Source of the DNA: Paenibacillus xylanexedens
GTDB lineage: Bacteria; Bacillota; Bacilli; Paenibacillales; Paenibacillaceae
DNA: 64,000 nucleotides
Reading direction: 5' to 3'
Assembly (NCBI RefSeq): GCF_007680605.1
Contig: NZ_VEIO01000010.1
Coordinates: 62,001-126,000, forward strand
Shown piece after piece: positions 7,478 through 16,618 of this stretch; the first letter of the stretch is position 1, and each line of letters opens with the position of its first letter. Both the position numbers and the translations under genes were made by a program. The notes under the pieces were generated by a model. That model saw only the letters and a list, made by a program, of their open reading frames with translations. It had not been told where the DNA came from and searched no databases.

Positions 7478-10400
7478 TTATGCACTCGGGATACGGAACG
7501 TCAGAATCTCGTAAGGCTTGATGTCAAAAGCAATGCGAGCATTCTCCACACGGCACTCTGCTTCGATGTTCTCCAGCAAATCACATGCGTACGCTGTGAC
7601 GCTTGTTCCTTCAGGCAATTGCAGGGAGGCACGGCTACGGCGGCCATGGGCTTCATAGACACGGATGATCATGTCATCGTTGTCCTCGGCTTTTTTGATC
7701 ACCTCTAGCACGACATTCTCCTGATCTACCGATGCAAGTGACCACGTACCCGGCAATGTTCCGGTTTGTGATCCTACTTCCAGACCAACCAGCGGACGGT
7801 TGAGATCATAAGCCGCCTGAATGACACGTCCCTCACGGAAATCACCCTGATGCGGGTAGAGGGAGTAGGTGAACACATGCTGCTCTTTGTCGGCATTTTC
7901 ATTCGGATAGGTTGCGCTCTTGATCAGGGACAGACGCATGATCGAATCGTGAATGTCATATCCGTATTTGCAGTCATTCAGCAAGGCAGCCCCGTAGCCG
8001 CTCTCCGCCAGATCCGCCCATTTCTGACCACATACCTCAAAACGTGCCTGATCCCAGCTTGTATTGCGGTGTGTTGCGCGTTCCACGTTACCGTACTGGA
8101 TTTCATAGACGGCTTTTTCACTCCAAATATCAAGTGGGAAGGCAACTTTGAGTAGCAGATGCTCCTGCTTCCAGTCGATGAAGGTGCGGAAGTCGATCCG
8201 CCGTGTATGTGCATAGAAAATGATGGTTTGCTCAACGACAGAGTCCAGGAATTGTCTTTTCACTTGAAGCACGGAACGCACCGGGCCGCTTTCCACCCAT
8301 TCCATCGACTGTAGATCATTGATCTCCCACATATGCTGTTCGTAAAAATCATCAATGTTCCATGCCTCATACTCCGCAGGGCGATCCTCGAATACTTGCA
8401 GTACGTTGCCACGCTCGCCGGATTGAAGCAGTTCACGCCCCTCCAGCTTGTCCCACACGGATATAAATTCAGCACTTTCATTCAGGTGAATATTATACCA
8501 AGGGGTCTCGATGGACTGCTGCTCGGATTGCCACTGGGCAACCGATACACCTGCACTGCCAAGATCAGCGGCGGTATCCGGCGTGATACGGAACGTTTTG
8601 TATCCTGATGCAGGCACGTTCTCGGCAAGGAACACAAGTCCGCCTTCTGGCGTGTACTGACTTGGTACAGGACGCTCTCCATCATGTACCGTTACTTTTT
8701 TCGCAAAAGCAGGCAGCTCCACCACATCTGTCCGTGCAAAGCCGGTGCTGTTAAAGACAACAATGGCTTCGCTATCCGACGTAATCTGGCTTACAATGCC
8801 ATTCAAGGCGCTGTTTTTCAACTCGTCCGTGACACGCAACACCTCTTCATATTGCTCCTGTGAATCGATGTATACTTGCTCAATGGAGCTACCTGGCAGA
8901 ATATCATGGAACTGATTCAGCATCGTCAGCTTCCAAGCGTGCTCCAATGCATCGGTTGGATATACAGCCTGTGCATCCGCTTGACGTTGAATCATGGAGA
9001 ACAGCTCGGCATCCGACAGCGCAAATTCGCTGTGACGGTTATACTTTTTATTACGAGCCATAGACGTGTACGTACCGCGATGATATTCCAGATACAACTC
9101 GCCTGACCAGCGCGGGACCGAACGTACGCCGTCTAAATTCTGCTCTAACTTTTCAAAAAACTCACGCACGAATGTGCGCTTCACTGTTGGTACGCCGGGG
9201 AGTCCTTTTTCAAGTCGTCTGCCGTGTTCAAGCATTTCCTCGGTTGGCCCGCCGCCACCGTCTCCGAAGCCGAAGCATTGCAATACATCGGTGTTGATGG
9301 TTTTGTTCTGGTATCGTTGCCATGTGCCCTTCACTTGGGAAGCATTGAACCGTCCGTTGTACGTCGTTTCGAAACGGTGCTTTCCGAATTCAGGGTGAGG
9401 AATATAGTCTTTAGCCGTAATAAAATGTGTCAGAACCTCAGAACCGTCAATGCCTCTCCAGTACATCGTGTCGTTTGGGATCTGGTTGGTATCATTCCAG
9501 GCAATTTTGGTCGTCATAAAATAGTCGATCCCGCTCTTGCGCATAATCTGCGGCATCGCTGCGCTATACCCGAATACATCGGGCAGCCAGAGCACACGGT
9601 TCTCTACGCCGAATTCTTCCTTGAAGAAACGTTTGCCATAGATAATCTGACGGATCATCGATTCACCCGAGATCAGGTTACAATCGGCTTCCAGCCACAT
9701 CGAACCTTCTGCTTCCCAGCGGCCCTCGGCAACTTTTTCTTTGATTTTCTCATATAAAGAAGGGAAGTCGGCTTTCAAATATGCATAGAGCTGAGGCTGG
9801 GAGGACATGAAGGTATACTCCGGGAATTTATCCATCAGATAGAGCACGCTGGCGAAGCTGCGGATAACCTTCTCCCGTGTCTGATCCAGCGTCCACAGCC
9901 ATGCCACGTCAATATGAGTGTGACCGATGCAGTGAACGGTCGGGATATGGTCACTGTCGGGGCGAGTTTCCCCATAGATATGGTTTTGCAGATACTCGCG
10001 TGCTTTCAGTACGGATGCATGAAAAGCCGCACTGTTTTCTTGGCGTAAATCGAGCAGATTTACAGCTTCGTTAAGCTGTTCGATCAGCTTCAAACGCTCC
10101 AGATCATCCTCTCGCAGCAGGTCTGCCGCATCCAGAGCAGCCTTCAGGTCATAATATAAATTCGAAACGGGCTCATGATGCTCGGCAATATATACGTTTA
10201 GGAAAACATCGGCCGCGGACGTGCTGCAATAGGCATACAGCGCCAGCTCAAATTCTTCCCCTTTGACAGCGGAAGGCGTCAGGTCAATCTCGGTATGGTT
10301 CACATCCAAGCCGCAGATCAGCTCCCCGTTCAGGAACGCCAGAAACTGCGGATTATCATAGTTCCAAATATCTGTGGCACCGGTAACGATGGCGCAGACG

Positions 10401-10651
10401 ACCTTTTTTCCCTCCAGATGGTCGGGAATGCAAATGCGGGTTTTGAAGCAGCTGTGTACATCTTTGCCGCCCCAGCCGTCACCTTTGCGGAATACGTTCC
10501 ATGAGGAAGGGTCTTCATGCACGAGATCCCATGTATGGTATCCGCTCTCTTTATGATAAAGCTCGGGTATATATGTCTTTGACGTTAATCGCGCAGTTTC
10601 CAAGTGTTTCACAATCGTATGGATTCGGGTAGACAAGGAATTCAATTTCAT
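7478..10651 (-). CDS. GH38 alpha-mannosidase
   Basis: 1057 aa. The N-terminal domain is followed by the GH38 catalytic core: zinc motif HTHIDVAWLW (about residue 245) and nucleophile Asp358 in WLPDVFGYS. Then come GDGGGGPTEEM, the three-helix domain ending QFHDILPGSSIEQVY, and C-terminal beta domains. It is cytoplasmic, having no signal peptide, like other bacterial GH38 enzymes that trim alpha-mannosides from imported glycans. It is divergent from an AraC regulator with a perfect cre site between them, so expression is probably substrate-induced and glucose-repressed. A second GH38 at 50258-53548 shares the same architecture. Confidence 0.93.
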   Translation of the reverse strand: MKLNSLSTRIHTIVKHLETARLTSKTYIPELYHKESGYHTWDLVHEDPSSWNVFRKGDGWGGKDVHSCFKTRICIPDHLEGKKVVCAIVTGATDIWNYDNPQFLAFLNGELICGLDVNHTEIDLTPSAVKGEEFELALYAYCSTSAADVFLNVYIAEHHEPVSNLYYDLKAALDAADLLREDDLERLKLIEQLNEAVNLLDLRQENSAAFHASVLKAREYLQNHIYGETRPDSDHIPTVHCIGHTHIDVAWLWTLDQTREKVIRSFASVLYLMDKFPEYTFMSSQPQLYAYLKADFPSLYEKIKEKVAEGRWEAEGSMWLEADCNLISGESMIRQIIYGKRFFKEEFGVENRVLWLPDVFGYSAAMPQIMRKSGIDYFMTTKIAWNDTNQIPNDTMYWRGIDGSEVLTHFITAKDYIPHPEFGKHRFETTYNGRFNASQVKGTWQRYQNKTINTDVLQCFGFGDGGGGPTEEMLEHGRRLEKGLPGVPTVKRTFVREFFEKLEQNLDGVRSVPRWSGELYLEYHRGTYTSMARNKKYNRHSEFALSDAELFSMIQRQADAQAVYPTDALEHAWKLTMLNQFHDILPGSSIEQVYIDSQEQYEEVLRVTDELKNSALNGIVSQITSDSEAIVVFNSTGFARTDVVELPAFAKKVTVHDGERPVPSQYTPEGGLVFLAENVPASGYKTFRITPDTAADLGSAGVSVAQWQSEQQSIETPWYNIHLNESAEFISVWDKLEGRELLQSGERGNVLQVFEDRPAEYEAWNIDDFYEQHMWEINDLQSMEWVESGPVRSVLQVKRQFLDSVVEQTIIFYAHTRRIDFRTFIDWKQEHLLLKVAFPLDIWSEKAVYEIQYGNVERATHRNTSWDQARFEVCGQKWADLAESGYGAALLNDCKYGYDIHDSIMRLSLIKSATYPNENADKEQHVFTYSLYPHQGDFREGRVIQAAYDLNRPLVGLEVGSQTGTLPGTWSLASVDQENVVLEVIKKAEDNDDMIIRVYEAHGRRSRASLQLPEGTSVTAYACDLLENIEAECRVENARIAFDIKPYEILTFRIPSA

Positions 10652-10707
10652 ATGTGTTTCCCACCTTGGTATTTAGTAAGTACAGGCTGTAAAGGTTAAT
10701 CAACAAC

Positions 10708-10744
10708 ATTAGAAGCTTTGACTTGAGTTTTGAAAACGCTGACA
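10708..10744 (-). promoter_or_regulatory. cre (CcpA) site overlapping a GH38 promoter
   Basis: TGAAAACGCTGACA at 10731-10744 matches the catabolite-responsive element consensus TGWAANCGNTNWCA at every defined position. On the minus strand its end doubles as a -35 (TTTTCA, 10736-10731), 17 nt from a -10 (TCTAAT, 10713-10708) reading toward the mannosidase. CcpA bound here would block the promoter when preferred sugars are present. Confidence 0.7.
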
Positions 10745-10866
10745 TTTTACTTCATCATATCAAATGAGAAATAATCGAAACTACGTAATGTATGCTGGAA
10801 ATGCCGTATTTTTATTGCATTTCATGCTAAAATGAAGGTAGTAGTGATTAGGGAAGGAGCATGTCC

Positions 10867-11796
10867 ATGACATCATCCGTTTTGGCATATGAAAAGGGAT
10901 ATGCGATCCATGTGAACCAGCCGGGGGATTCGCTTTATTATTACCTGGATTATGACGAGCGTTCACATGATCTCAATATGGAGTTTCAGCATTTTCACGA
11001 TTTTTACGAAATTTGCATTTTGCTCGATCGCACGGCTGCACATATTATTGAAGGCAGTTTATACGAGATGCAGCCCTATGATATTGTGTTGCTTCGGCCT
11101 GCTCTGCTTCATAAAACCCAATATCCGAAGGGCTTGCCGCCCAAGCGGCTAATGATTAATTTTGATATGCCTCGCAGTATACCTGGACTTGAGAACGGTT
11201 ACAGTGAGCTATTTACAATATTTAATGCGGAGGTTCCTATTTTCCGATTCCCGGAAGAGCGGCGTAAGGAAGTTTTTGCGCCCCTTAACGACATTTTTGC
11301 GATATCACAGCAGTTATCTCCTATTCAATCGGTAGCTATTCATCATAAATTTGTCGAGTTTCTATGTGGTCTTCATCGTTATGCGGCGGAGAATAGTTAT
11401 GTACGTGAGGAAAAAGGATCTTCCATGACCCAGCGAATGTATGCTATTGCATCGTATATTCACAGTCATTATCAGCAGGAGCTGTCACTGGATGAGGTGT
11501 CCAGACGTTTTTATGTCAGTGCACATCATTTATCGCGCCAGTTCAACAAAGTCACAGGCTTCACGTTTACGGAATATGTGCAGATGACCCGGATTCGAAA
11601 TGCCCAACAAATGCTGATACATTCGAGTGAGAAAATTACGGATATTGCTACCCAATGCGGCTTCACCAGCTTTTCGCAGTTCAATCGCATATTTAATAAG
11701 CAGAATGGAATGTCGCCAAGTGCGTATCGGCGTAGTAGACCTGCGCAGGATGAGCGTGAGATGGTGTATGTGGGTGAAAGACACAAGATGACTTAA
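10867..11796 (+). CDS. AraC-family regulator (likely controls the adjacent GH38)
   Basis: 309 aa from the ATG at 10867, which has AAGGAG 7 nt upstream. An ATG at 10861 is too close to that site. The N-terminal cupin domain has a metal/sugar pocket pattern (QHFHDFYEI, then HIIEGSLYEMQPYDIVLLRP, about 40-85). The C-terminal 100 residues hold two helix-turn-helix motifs (LDEVSRRFYVSAHHLSRQFN, and ITDIATQCGFTSFSQFNRIF). Its divergence from the alpha-mannosidase suggests it senses a mannoside or related sugar; that is inference. Confidence 0.88.
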   Translation: MTSSVLAYEKGYAIHVNQPGDSLYYYLDYDERSHDLNMEFQHFHDFYEICILLDRTAAHIIEGSLYEMQPYDIVLLRPALLHKTQYPKGLPPKRLMINFDMPRSIPGLENGYSELFTIFNAEVPIFRFPEERRKEVFAPLNDIFAISQQLSPIQSVAIHHKFVEFLCGLHRYAAENSYVREEKGSSMTQRMYAIASYIHSHYQQELSLDEVSRRFYVSAHHLSRQFNKVTGFTFTEYVQMTRIRNAQQMLIHSSEKITDIATQCGFTSFSQFNRIFNKQNGMSPSAYRRSRPAQDEREMVYVGERHKMT

Positions 11797-11951
11797 TCCA
11801 GGTGAGCGGCGGGAGTGAGTAGATTAGTTTAACCTGAATCCGTTCCCGTCGAGTTTAATTTAATTGTTATGTTAATTTAAAAATAGAAGCACGATAAGGC
11901 CTCCAATCCGAATTAGTTTGTGACTATTTTTCTCTAGAAAATATTGTAGCT

Positions 11952-12287
11952 TTACCGATTCTGCGTTCCCCATTCGCACAGCTGTTCCAACACGGGCAAA
12001 AGGGTTTGTGCTTTGAGTGTCAGTGAATATTCTACTTTGGGCGGGATCTGCGGGAATTCCTTGCGCTTAACTAATCCATCAGCCTCAAGCTCCTTGAGCT
12101 GTGCACTTAAAACTTTGTACGTAATTGCTCCAATCTGCCGCTGCATTTCATTGAAACGAACCGGTTGCCTGGCAGCGAGCAGATATAAAATAATCATCTT
12201 CCACTTTCCGCCGATGACTGACATGGTGTAGCCAAAGGGTGTATCTTGAATAGCCGTATTCTCACCGTTAAAGTCGGATATGCCCAT
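11952..12287 (-). CDS. HxlR-family winged-helix regulator
   Basis: 111-aa DNA-binding protein with the HxlR core (VIGGKWKMIILYLL, then RFNEMQRQIGAITYKVLSAQLKELEADGL, then PPKVEYSLT). Unlike the second HxlR protein in this window it has no Cys before the winged helix, so a thiol switch of the YodB/HypR kind is unlikely. It is divergent from ridA; the shared 105-nt gap holds inverted repeats suited to autoregulation. Confidence 0.88.
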   Translation of the reverse strand: MGISDFNGENTAIQDTPFGYTMSVIGGKWKMIILYLLAARQPVRFNEMQRQIGAITYKVLSAQLKELEADGLVKRKEFPQIPPKVEYSLTLKAQTLLPVLEQLCEWGTQNR

Positions 12288-12293
12288 GTTTAC

Positions 12294-12334
12294 ACTATCC
12301 TTTCAGATAGTACCTATCATTATTGTGCGTACTA
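12294..12334. promoter_or_regulatory. Inverted repeats between hxlR-like gene and ridA (candidate operator)
   Basis: Two overlapping perfect inverted repeats: ACTATC at 12294-12299 with GATAGT at 12306-12311, and TAGTAC at 12308-12313 with GTACTA at 12329-12334. The motif TGTGCGTACT (12324-12333) recurs on the minus strand at 24107-24098, upstream of the other HxlR gene. They lie just before the HxlR start, fitting an autoregulatory operator. Confidence 0.5.
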
Positions 12335-12392
12335 CCCTAATCTTTTTGCCCAGTCTATACTAGCCTTAATTTAAAGTAAAGGGGCTAGGCAT

Positions 12393-12776
12393 ATGAACAA
12401 CATTCAAACGTACAATCATAATCTCTGGGATCATGGCATTTCTCAGGGCTACCTTGTCAACAATACGTTGTACATCTCTGGACAATTTTCTCACAACACA
12501 GAAGGTGACTTTGTAGGAGAGGGAGACATTCGGGCGCAAGTGTTACAGACATTGATGAATTTAGATACCGTATTAGCGCAGTTTGGTGTGACAAAGTCCA
12601 ATCTCGCATATGTTGAACTATACTTGACTCGGGCACAGGAGCATGGTGAGATCGCCATCGAAATGTTTAAAGAATATATCGGTGAGCATCGACCGGCGGG
12701 AAGCATGATTGGGGTAAGTTATCTGGCGTTCCCGGAACAGTGGGTGGAGATTCGAGCCGTTGCTCATGTTGGTTAA
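12393..12776 (+). CDS. RidA/YjgF family protein
   Basis: 127-aa RidA-fold protein. Family members hydrolyse reactive enamine/imine intermediates made by PLP enzymes, or have related deaminase roles. Visible family traits are G-ISGQ near residue 30, the QVLQTLMNLDTVLAQFG helix and the C-terminal RPAGSMIGVSYLAFPEQWVEIRAVA, where the Arg that binds the carboxylate is expected. AAAGGGG precedes the ATG. Control by the divergent HxlR gene is likely but unproven. Confidence 0.85.
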   Translation: MNNIQTYNHNLWDHGISQGYLVNNTLYISGQFSHNTEGDFVGEGDIRAQVLQTLMNLDTVLAQFGVTKSNLAYVELYLTRAQEHGEIAIEMFKEYIGEHRPAGSMIGVSYLAFPEQWVEIRAVAHVG

Positions 12777-12780
12777 AAAA

Positions 12781-12906
12781 ATGAGAAACATATGTGTATA
12801 CGAAAGGGCTGTGGGTCCGACCTTGGAAGAATTGCTTGCACAGTGCAAACCAGAAAATCGCCATGATGAAGTTGATTTTGGCAGAGAAGGGAAAGAATTA
12901 ATCTAA
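12781..12906 (+). pseudogene. mazE antitoxin remnant (C-terminal half only)
   Basis: 41 codons. From codon 13 on it reads PTLEELLAQCKPENRH, then EVDFG..GKELI and a stop. This is the toxin-binding tail of MazE/PemI-type antitoxins. The AbrB-fold DNA-binding half is gone; only about ten unrelated-looking codons precede the tail. It begins 4 nt after the ridA stop and abuts a mazF scar through TAAATG, the spacing normally seen between mazE and mazF. Confidence 0.7.
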
Positions 12907-12988
12907 ATGAGTGAACGGGGAGATGTAGTCTAAGGCCCCCGATGAAGTTGTCAGAGAATGTCTGGATAAGATTCGCATGTTTTTGTAG
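12907..12988 (+). pseudogene. mazF toxin scar with internal deletion
   Basis: ATG at 12907 directly follows the mazE stop and encodes MSERGDVV, a typical MazF start. It then hits TAA after eight codons. Shifted by one frame, 12929-12988 encodes SKAPDEVVRECLDKIRMFL and a stop, the characteristic last helix of MazF. So about 70-80 codons in the middle, including the RNase core, are deleted. No functional toxin can be made. Confidence 0.65.
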
Positions 12989-13017
12989 TCGTTTGAGTCA
13001 TTCGTAAAATATATGCT

Positions 13018-13053
13018 AAAAAGCAAACCCCCTGAAAAACGGGTTTGCTTTTT
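13018..13053. terminator. Bidirectional terminator after pdxA and the mazEF scar
   Basis: AAAAAGCAAACCC and GGGTTTGCTTTTT form a 13-base perfect stem around a ten-base loop. Runs of T/A on both sides let it work for the minus-strand acid-sugar operon and the plus-strand remnants. Confidence 0.8.
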
Positions 13054-13103
13054 CTCTAATCTTACACTGCCTGTATATATTATACGTAAAAATAGTGCTC
13101 TCT

Positions 13104-14105
13104 TTACACCAAATCTTTAGGTGCAAGCTCAATGGCGGAACGAATGGCGGCCAGCATGCTTTTGTCGTCGGCGATGTTTTTGCCTGCAATATCAAAGGCT
13201 GTGCCGTGGTCAACCGATGTGCGGATGATGCCGCCCTTCAGGCCAACCGTGATGTTCACGCCTTCCTCAATGCCCATCACTTTGATTGGGGCATGGCCTT
13301 GGTCGTGATAGCAGGCAACGACGATGTCGAAGTCGCCGCGGCCTGCGCGGAAGAAGAGTGTGTCCGCTGGCAGTGGGCCAACGACGTTAATGCCTTCCTG
13401 CTGCGCACGCTCAATGCCGGGCTGCAGCTTTTCTTCTTCTTCCCCGTTGCCGAACAGGCCGTTCTCTCCGGCATGGGGATTAATCCCGCATACCGCGACG
13501 CGTGGATTGTCAAAGCCTGCTTTTTTCAACGTATCATGAGCCAGCTTCACGACTGTATAGGTTCTTTCCGGGTTAATGCTCGCGATGGCATCAATCAGGC
13601 CCATATGGGTGGTTAGGTGAATAACGCGCAGGTTAGGCGTAGTGAGCATCATGGAGAAGTCCTCGGTGTCCGTCAGATCTGCCAAAATCTCCGTATGGCC
13701 CGGATACAGATGGCCTCCCAGGTGAAGTGCCTCCTTGTTAAGCGGTGCTGTGCAGATCGAGTGAATCTGTTTCTTTTTCGCCAAATCAATGGCTTTTGCA
13801 AGAAACTGAAATGCTGCATCTCCCGAGACAGCAGATACTTTACCGTACTCCAGATCAGCAGGAACAAGGTTCAGGTCGATGACGTCGACAGTACCGAATT
13901 CATATTTAGCTTCTTCTGGCTCCTGAATAGCATTCACTTTCAAGTTGGAACCGATCACGGGCAGTACACGCTCCAAAATCTTTGCATCACCGATCACAAG
14001 CGGTTTGCACTGATCATACACCTCTTGATGTCCCAGTGCTTTCATAATAATCTCGGGTCCGATGCCTGCGGCATCGCCCATTGTAATACCTACTGTGGGT
14101 TTCAT
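13104..14105 (-). CDS. pdxA: PdxA-family 4-phospho-threonate/erythronate dehydrogenase (PdxA2-like)
   Basis: 333 aa. It has the PdxA signature GITMGDAAGIGPEI at the start and the metal-binding His regions LTTHMGL and CYHDQGHAPIKV. PdxA proper oxidises 4-phosphohydroxythreonine for vitamin B6. Paralogues next to a DUF1537 kinase instead oxidise and decarboxylate 4-phospho-threonate or -erythronate to dihydroxyacetone phosphate. Its ATG overlaps the kinase stop (ATGA), so the two are translationally coupled. That context favours the catabolic role. It is the last gene of kdgT-dtnK-pdxA. Confidence 0.88.
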   Translation of the reverse strand: MKPTVGITMGDAAGIGPEIIMKALGHQEVYDQCKPLVIGDAKILERVLPVIGSNLKVNAIQEPEEAKYEFGTVDVIDLNLVPADLEYGKVSAVSGDAAFQFLAKAIDLAKKKQIHSICTAPLNKEALHLGGHLYPGHTEILADLTDTEDFSMMLTTPNLRVIHLTTHMGLIDAIASINPERTYTVVKLAHDTLKKAGFDNPRVAVCGINPHAGENGLFGNGEEEEKLQPGIERAQQEGINVVGPLPADTLFFRAGRGDFDIVVACYHDQGHAPIKVMGIEEGVNITVGLKGGIIRTSVDHGTAFDIAGKNIADDKSMLAAIRSAIELAPKDLV

Positions 14106-15397
14106 ACGAGAATGCCCCCTTTTAATTTTTGAATCGCTCGGATAAAGACGTCCGGTTTGCCGAATCCGCCGGCTTTGGTAATCACATATAAATCTTCAAT
14201 ACCCATAAATCGGGAGATCGGCACGCCGATCTCAAGTTCATCCAACAGTTCGAAGCCGCTGATGTTCCATTTCAGACATATCTGTTTGGCGGTATCGCCG
14301 CCTGTCATGGATACCCCTTTGAAAAGTCCCTCTTCGAGCAGTCTGGCACAAATTTCGCCTATCGCACGAACGATTTCGTTGCTGACTTGGGTGTGATTCA
14401 AACCCCGATTCTCACCTGTTGCTCGCGCCAGTTCAATATCGATAGATTCAGCGGTAGAGTAGAGCACAACGTCCTGTCCCTCCAACGCTTTCGTTCTAAC
14501 CTCATTGTAGACACGCTCCATCTCCGCAGTACGATCCGCTTCTGCCGATACGGCTTTGAACGAATGAAACGATACGGACGCGATTCGAGACTGACGGAGC
14601 AAACGATACAACTGCTCACGAGAGTTTTTGTTCACGCTACCGACGACGGTCAAGATGGGCCCCGTATTCTCCGGGATGGTGAGTGCGGCGGATTTGGATT
14701 CCAGCTCATAGTGAGCCGGGAGATAGTTCGCAATTCCTGCTGAACCCGCCCAAGCAAATGTATATGGCATGTCCTGTGTCATCTGCAAAATTTGCTCCAA
14801 ATGTGCTTCCTCCGTGGAGTCCACCAGCACATAAGGGATGTCGTTTTGGTTGAACTGCTCCAGTTTGGCGTATACGTGTTGTTGTCCGGCTTCCAGATCA
14901 CCTACGGTAATCTCACCCACGTGATATTTTGTCTGTTGCTTGAGCAGATCAGGCAGGTAAGAGAGCGTCACGGGTGTCTTCGGATCAAGAGCAATCTCTG
15001 TCTCCGCAAGTGGCACGCCGTTCAGGTAATGAGTGCCCTCCCGAATGGTGCGGTTATTTTTCGGATATCCCGGGGCAATCATCATGAAATCCGGTTGTAC
15101 AACGTCATATACTGCATCAATCTCGATCCCGATATTGCCTCGCATGGTGGAATCCATTTTTTTGAAAAGCGTATCGAACCCATTCTCCGTCAGCAGCTTG
15201 GCTGCACGATACACACGATCATAAGCTTCAGCTGCTACAACAGAACGGCTGTCTGTATCAAAAACAACGGTATCATAAGAGGCTAGTGAGGCCTCGTCCA
15301 TATTAAATAGAACACTCGTCTTCAGGCCATGCCGGGCTAGCTGCACCCCGCTGTCATTGGCACCGGTCAGATCATCTGCAATAATGGCCAGTTTCAT
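14102..15397 (-). CDS. dtnK: Four-carbon acid sugar kinase (DUF1537, DtnK/DenK type)
   Basis: 431 aa. The N-terminal domain opens IIADDLTGANDSGVQLARHGL, the acid-sugar-binding motif of DUF1537. The C-terminal nucleotide domain carries SMTGGDTAKQ (about residue 365) and ends KAGGFGKPD. Enzymes of this family phosphorylate D-threonate, L-threonate or D-erythronate at C4 with ATP. The partner PdxA2-type dehydrogenase overlaps its stop by 4 nt. The 2-keto-3-deoxygluconate permease-like transporter lies upstream. TAAAGGAGG precedes the ATG. Which stereoisomer is used cannot be told from sequence alone. Confidence 0.88.
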   Translation of the reverse strand: MKLAIIADDLTGANDSGVQLARHGLKTSVLFNMDEASLASYDTVVFDTDSRSVVAAEAYDRVYRAAKLLTENGFDTLFKKMDSTMRGNIGIEIDAVYDVVQPDFMMIAPGYPKNNRTIREGTHYLNGVPLAETEIALDPKTPVTLSYLPDLLKQQTKYHVGEITVGDLEAGQQHVYAKLEQFNQNDIPYVLVDSTEEAHLEQILQMTQDMPYTFAWAGSAGIANYLPAHYELESKSAALTIPENTGPILTVVGSVNKNSREQLYRLLRQSRIASVSFHSFKAVSAEADRTAEMERVYNEVRTKALEGQDVVLYSTAESIDIELARATGENRGLNHTQVSNEIVRAIGEICARLLEEGLFKGVSMTGGDTAKQICLKWNISGFELLDELEIGVPISRFMGIEDLYVITKAGGFGKPDVFIRAIQKLKGGILV

Positions 15398-15432
15398 GCA
15401 GTCATCCCTCCTTTAGTTTTCGTTTGTTACAT

Positions 15433-16419
15433 TTATGTGGTCGGTCGTTCATTATACTTGGCAACCCCGCCCGATTTCTCCAGCCGTTTGGAGAGGAAGC
15501 CGATAAAGATCGGCAGTAGAATCGCCGTGGTCACAACACTTGCCGCAATCTGCACCGTAGCAATCTCCGCAATCGGGCCGAATGAAGCGTTGGCAGCTAC
15601 GATGGCAGCCGGTGTACCTACTGCGTTACCCGCTGTAGAGCCTTCGGATGCGCCGACAATCGGATTCCAGCCGATCGCTTTGAAGAGCAGATATCCGATA
15701 CCACCTGTCAGAAGCACGGTCAGCACGCCGAGCAGAATTCCGCCAAGTCCGCCTTGGATAATGGAGGAAAAGTTAATGCCCATACCGAGAGCAAAGGCAA
15801 AGAACGGGACAAGCTTATCACTGCCTTTGTGCAGCCATTCAGCCATATTGCGATCCAGATTACCAATAATGACACCAACAATCAGTGGAAGCAATACTGC
15901 AACAAAGGACATCGGAGAGAACATGCCATTAGCAAAGCCCATCGCACCAAAGATCGAGAGCGCTACCATGGTTAAAAAGGGCCCGTCACTAAGTGCGAGG
16001 AACGGGTAGGCTGCCTTGTCATCCTCTTTACCGTATTGGCCCGCAAGTGCAATGTAGAGGCCGCCGTTGGAATTGGTCATGGCAGCGATAATGGCAAGGG
16101 GAGCAAGTCCTAGAAATAAGCCGTTTGAGTCGGCGAATAAAATAGCGATAAATCCAAGGCCTGCGCCGATCGCCCATTTGAACGTAAGCAGGGTCAAACC
16201 TTTGCCGACAGAGGAACCAGCTGTTTTAAATGTGATCTGTGTACCGGCAATTAACAGGAACAAAGCAATGAGTGTGCTCGCACTGTTTACAAAGAGGGCT
16301 TCTGTAAAACCTCCGATGCGCAGCGCATTCGGGAAAAATGTATTGATCGTTGCACCTAGCAACAGGGGAACAACCATCATACCGCCAGGGATGCGATCGA
16401 GCGTAGCTTTAATGTTCAT
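15433..16419 (-). CDS. kdgT: 2-keto-3-deoxygluconate permease family transporter
   Basis: 328 aa from the ATG at 16419, which has AAGGAG 8 nt upstream; an ATG two codons earlier is too close. It begins MNIKATLDRIPGGMMVVPLL, very like KdgT, and has about ten hydrophobic segments. It is a proton-coupled importer of sugar acids. In operons with DUF1537 kinase and PdxA2 these transporters are thought to bring in threonate or erythronate rather than ketodeoxygluconate. It is the first gene of the operon. Confidence 0.85.
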   Translation of the reverse strand: MNIKATLDRIPGGMMVVPLLLGATINTFFPNALRIGGFTEALFVNSASTLIALFLLIAGTQITFKTAGSSVGKGLTLLTFKWAIGAGLGFIAILFADSNGLFLGLAPLAIIAAMTNSNGGLYIALAGQYGKEDDKAAYPFLALSDGPFLTMVALSIFGAMGFANGMFSPMSFVAVLLPLIVGVIIGNLDRNMAEWLHKGSDKLVPFFAFALGMGINFSSIIQGGLGGILLGVLTVLLTGGIGYLLFKAIGWNPIVGASEGSTAGNAVGTPAAIVAANASFGPIAEIATVQIAASVVTTAILLPIFIGFLSKRLEKSGGVAKYNERPTT

Positions 16420-16449
16420 AATCATAGCTCCTTATGAAGTAATCGTTTT

Positions 16450-16463
16450 CTTAAGCGCTTGCA
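16450..16463. promoter_or_regulatory. Possible cre site upstream of kdgT
   Basis: CTTAAGCGCTTGCA matches the cre core (AANCGNT, then CA) with three mismatches and contains the palindrome AAGCGCTT. It lies 30 bases before the kdgT start. Catabolite control of acid-sugar use would make sense. I found no -12/-24 sigma-54 promoter (GG-N10-GC) in the 220-nt gap. Confidence 0.35.
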
Positions 16464-16618
16464 GAGACTATGTTAGCTTAGATTGTTTAAATTAGCAACA
16501 TTAAATTATTGTAAATTTAAATTAACTTTATAATTGTTTAAAAATGCAACACATTATCATGTGCAGTTTATATCTATTAAATGAGCACATGGAATGCTGT
16601 TCTTGAAAAAGAAGCCCA

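Noticed and set aside
9224..9757. 177-codon plus-strand frame opposite the GH38 gene
   Set aside because: It is an antisense shadow of a well-supported glycosidase; no ribosome site or domain.
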